The position numbers and the translations under genes were made by a program. The notes beneath the pieces are model-generated. The model did no database searches, was not told where the DNA came from, and saw nothing but the letters and a program-made list of their open reading frames with translations. A stretch of 7,189 nt of DNA from JAITWN01 sp964384095 (lineage in GTDB: Bacteria > Pseudomonadota > Gammaproteobacteria > SZUA-140), in NCBI GenBank assembly GCA_964384095.1, contig CAYLKC010000092.1, positions 1 through 7,189 of the forward strand, in the 5' to 3' direction. Shown one piece after another: positions 6,735 to 7,189 of this stretch; the stretch's first letter is position 1, and every line of letters starts with the position of its first letter.

Positions 6735-6751
6735 GTCGTCCGTCACCCCAA

Positions 6752-7189
6752 TCAAAAGCACACCCATTTACACCCATTCCGGGGACGGCCCTTCAGCGCG
6801 CGATGCGCGAGATTGAGAAAGCCAACCCTCGCGGCGATTCCCCGTGGTCGATCGCCCTTGGGAGTTCGCAGCTTCTGAGCGTCCAGGTACTCGAAGAAGT
6901 CCTGGAACGAGTCGTGTGTCGCGCACGGGTCTCCGTCAGCAAAGGCGCGAACTGCCGTGGCTCCCCTTACGTCAATGGAGCCAAAGAGGTACTTCTCGAC
7001 CTCATCGTTCACCATCGTGCCGAAGTGCGTGGAGTAGAGGTCGTACTCGTAGAAGCAGTTCTTCGGCCCCCATTTGTGCAGGGCGTTCATGGTCACTGTT
7101 TGGCCATCCGCCAGCACCTTTTGCTCTGGCGAGGTTGGAGTTCCCAGGGTTTGGTGGACACCTCGCTAGTGGTGCTTGGCAGCGATTTC
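6752..7189 (-). pseudogene. Broken fragment resembling a DUF4238 protein
   Basis: Read on the minus strand from the right edge, one frame gives EIAAKHH, a TAG stop at 7166-7168, and then an open stretch to a TGA at 6752. The stretch KWGPKNCFYEYDLYS, followed by VEKYLFGSIDVRGATAVRAF and FFEYLDAQKLRTPKG, looks like the middle of the DUF4238 family, which is of unknown function. The KHH before the stop recalls the conserved HHYVP start of that family, with the tyrosine codon turned into a stop, but this is weak. After RTPKG (about 6854) the reading changes to arginine-rich, low-quality sequence, so similarity seems to end at a junction. No ATG with a ribosome site opens the frame; a GTG at 7117 would be the only start before the similarity block. 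The gene looks decayed at both ends; a short functional protein from a late start is a less likely alternative. It is also cut by the window edge. Confidence 0.45.
6760..6778. repeat. Short tandem direct repeat ACACCCATT
   Basis: ACACCCATT occurs at 6760-6768 and again at 6770-6778, one base apart. It lies in the non-coding stretch between the redox operon and the decayed gene. Two copies alone do not identify a known element. Confidence 0.4.

Overview
The window is GC-rich proteobacterial chromosomal DNA, most likely from a gammaproteobacterium. This rests on an Hsp15 (HslR) with the proteobacterial tail, a 447-residue GdhA of the E. coli type, a YbdG-type mechanosensitive channel and an ArsJ arsenate-efflux operon. 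I cannot name the genus. Genes are packed tightly, with ATGA start/stop overlaps, and no tRNA, rRNA or CRISPR array is visible.

Layout. (1) Bases 1-1927, plus strand: the 3' part of a glyceraldehyde-3-phosphate dehydrogenase of the ArsJ-associated type, then arsJ and an arsR-type repressor, each joined to the gene before it by an ATGA overlap. Together these make and export 1-arseno-3-phosphoglycerate, an arsenate detoxification route, under As(III)-responsive control. The operon promoter lies upstream of the window. (2) Bases 1975-3776, plus strand: gdhA (NADP-type glutamate dehydrogenase) and hslR (Hsp15, ribosome recycling under heat stress). (3) Bases 3779-5096: a mirror-symmetric hairpin with a minus-strand U-tract, then a minus-strand YbdG-like miniconductance channel that converges on hslR. 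(4) Bases 5178-6692: a divergent redox module. A MarR-family regulator with an unusual C-terminal cysteine cluster is on the minus strand. It faces two small thioredoxin-fold genes on the plus strand, one with a CPVC and one with a CPGC active site. The roughly 110 bases between them hold several copies of the half-site TGCATCGA, including a perfect 17-bp palindrome, placed over candidate promoters that share one -35 block. (5) Bases 6693-7189: non-coding and decayed DNA, with a GC-rich hairpin, a short direct repeat and a broken minus-strand fragment resembling the DUF4238 family.

The part most worth following up is region 4. It looks like a self-contained thiol-redox switch, in which a regulator with four or five tail cysteines probably represses both itself and a two-gene thiol oxidoreductase operon. 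I do not recognise it as a named, characterised system. The arsenic operon is a known pathway, but its repressor gene is last in the visible gene order.
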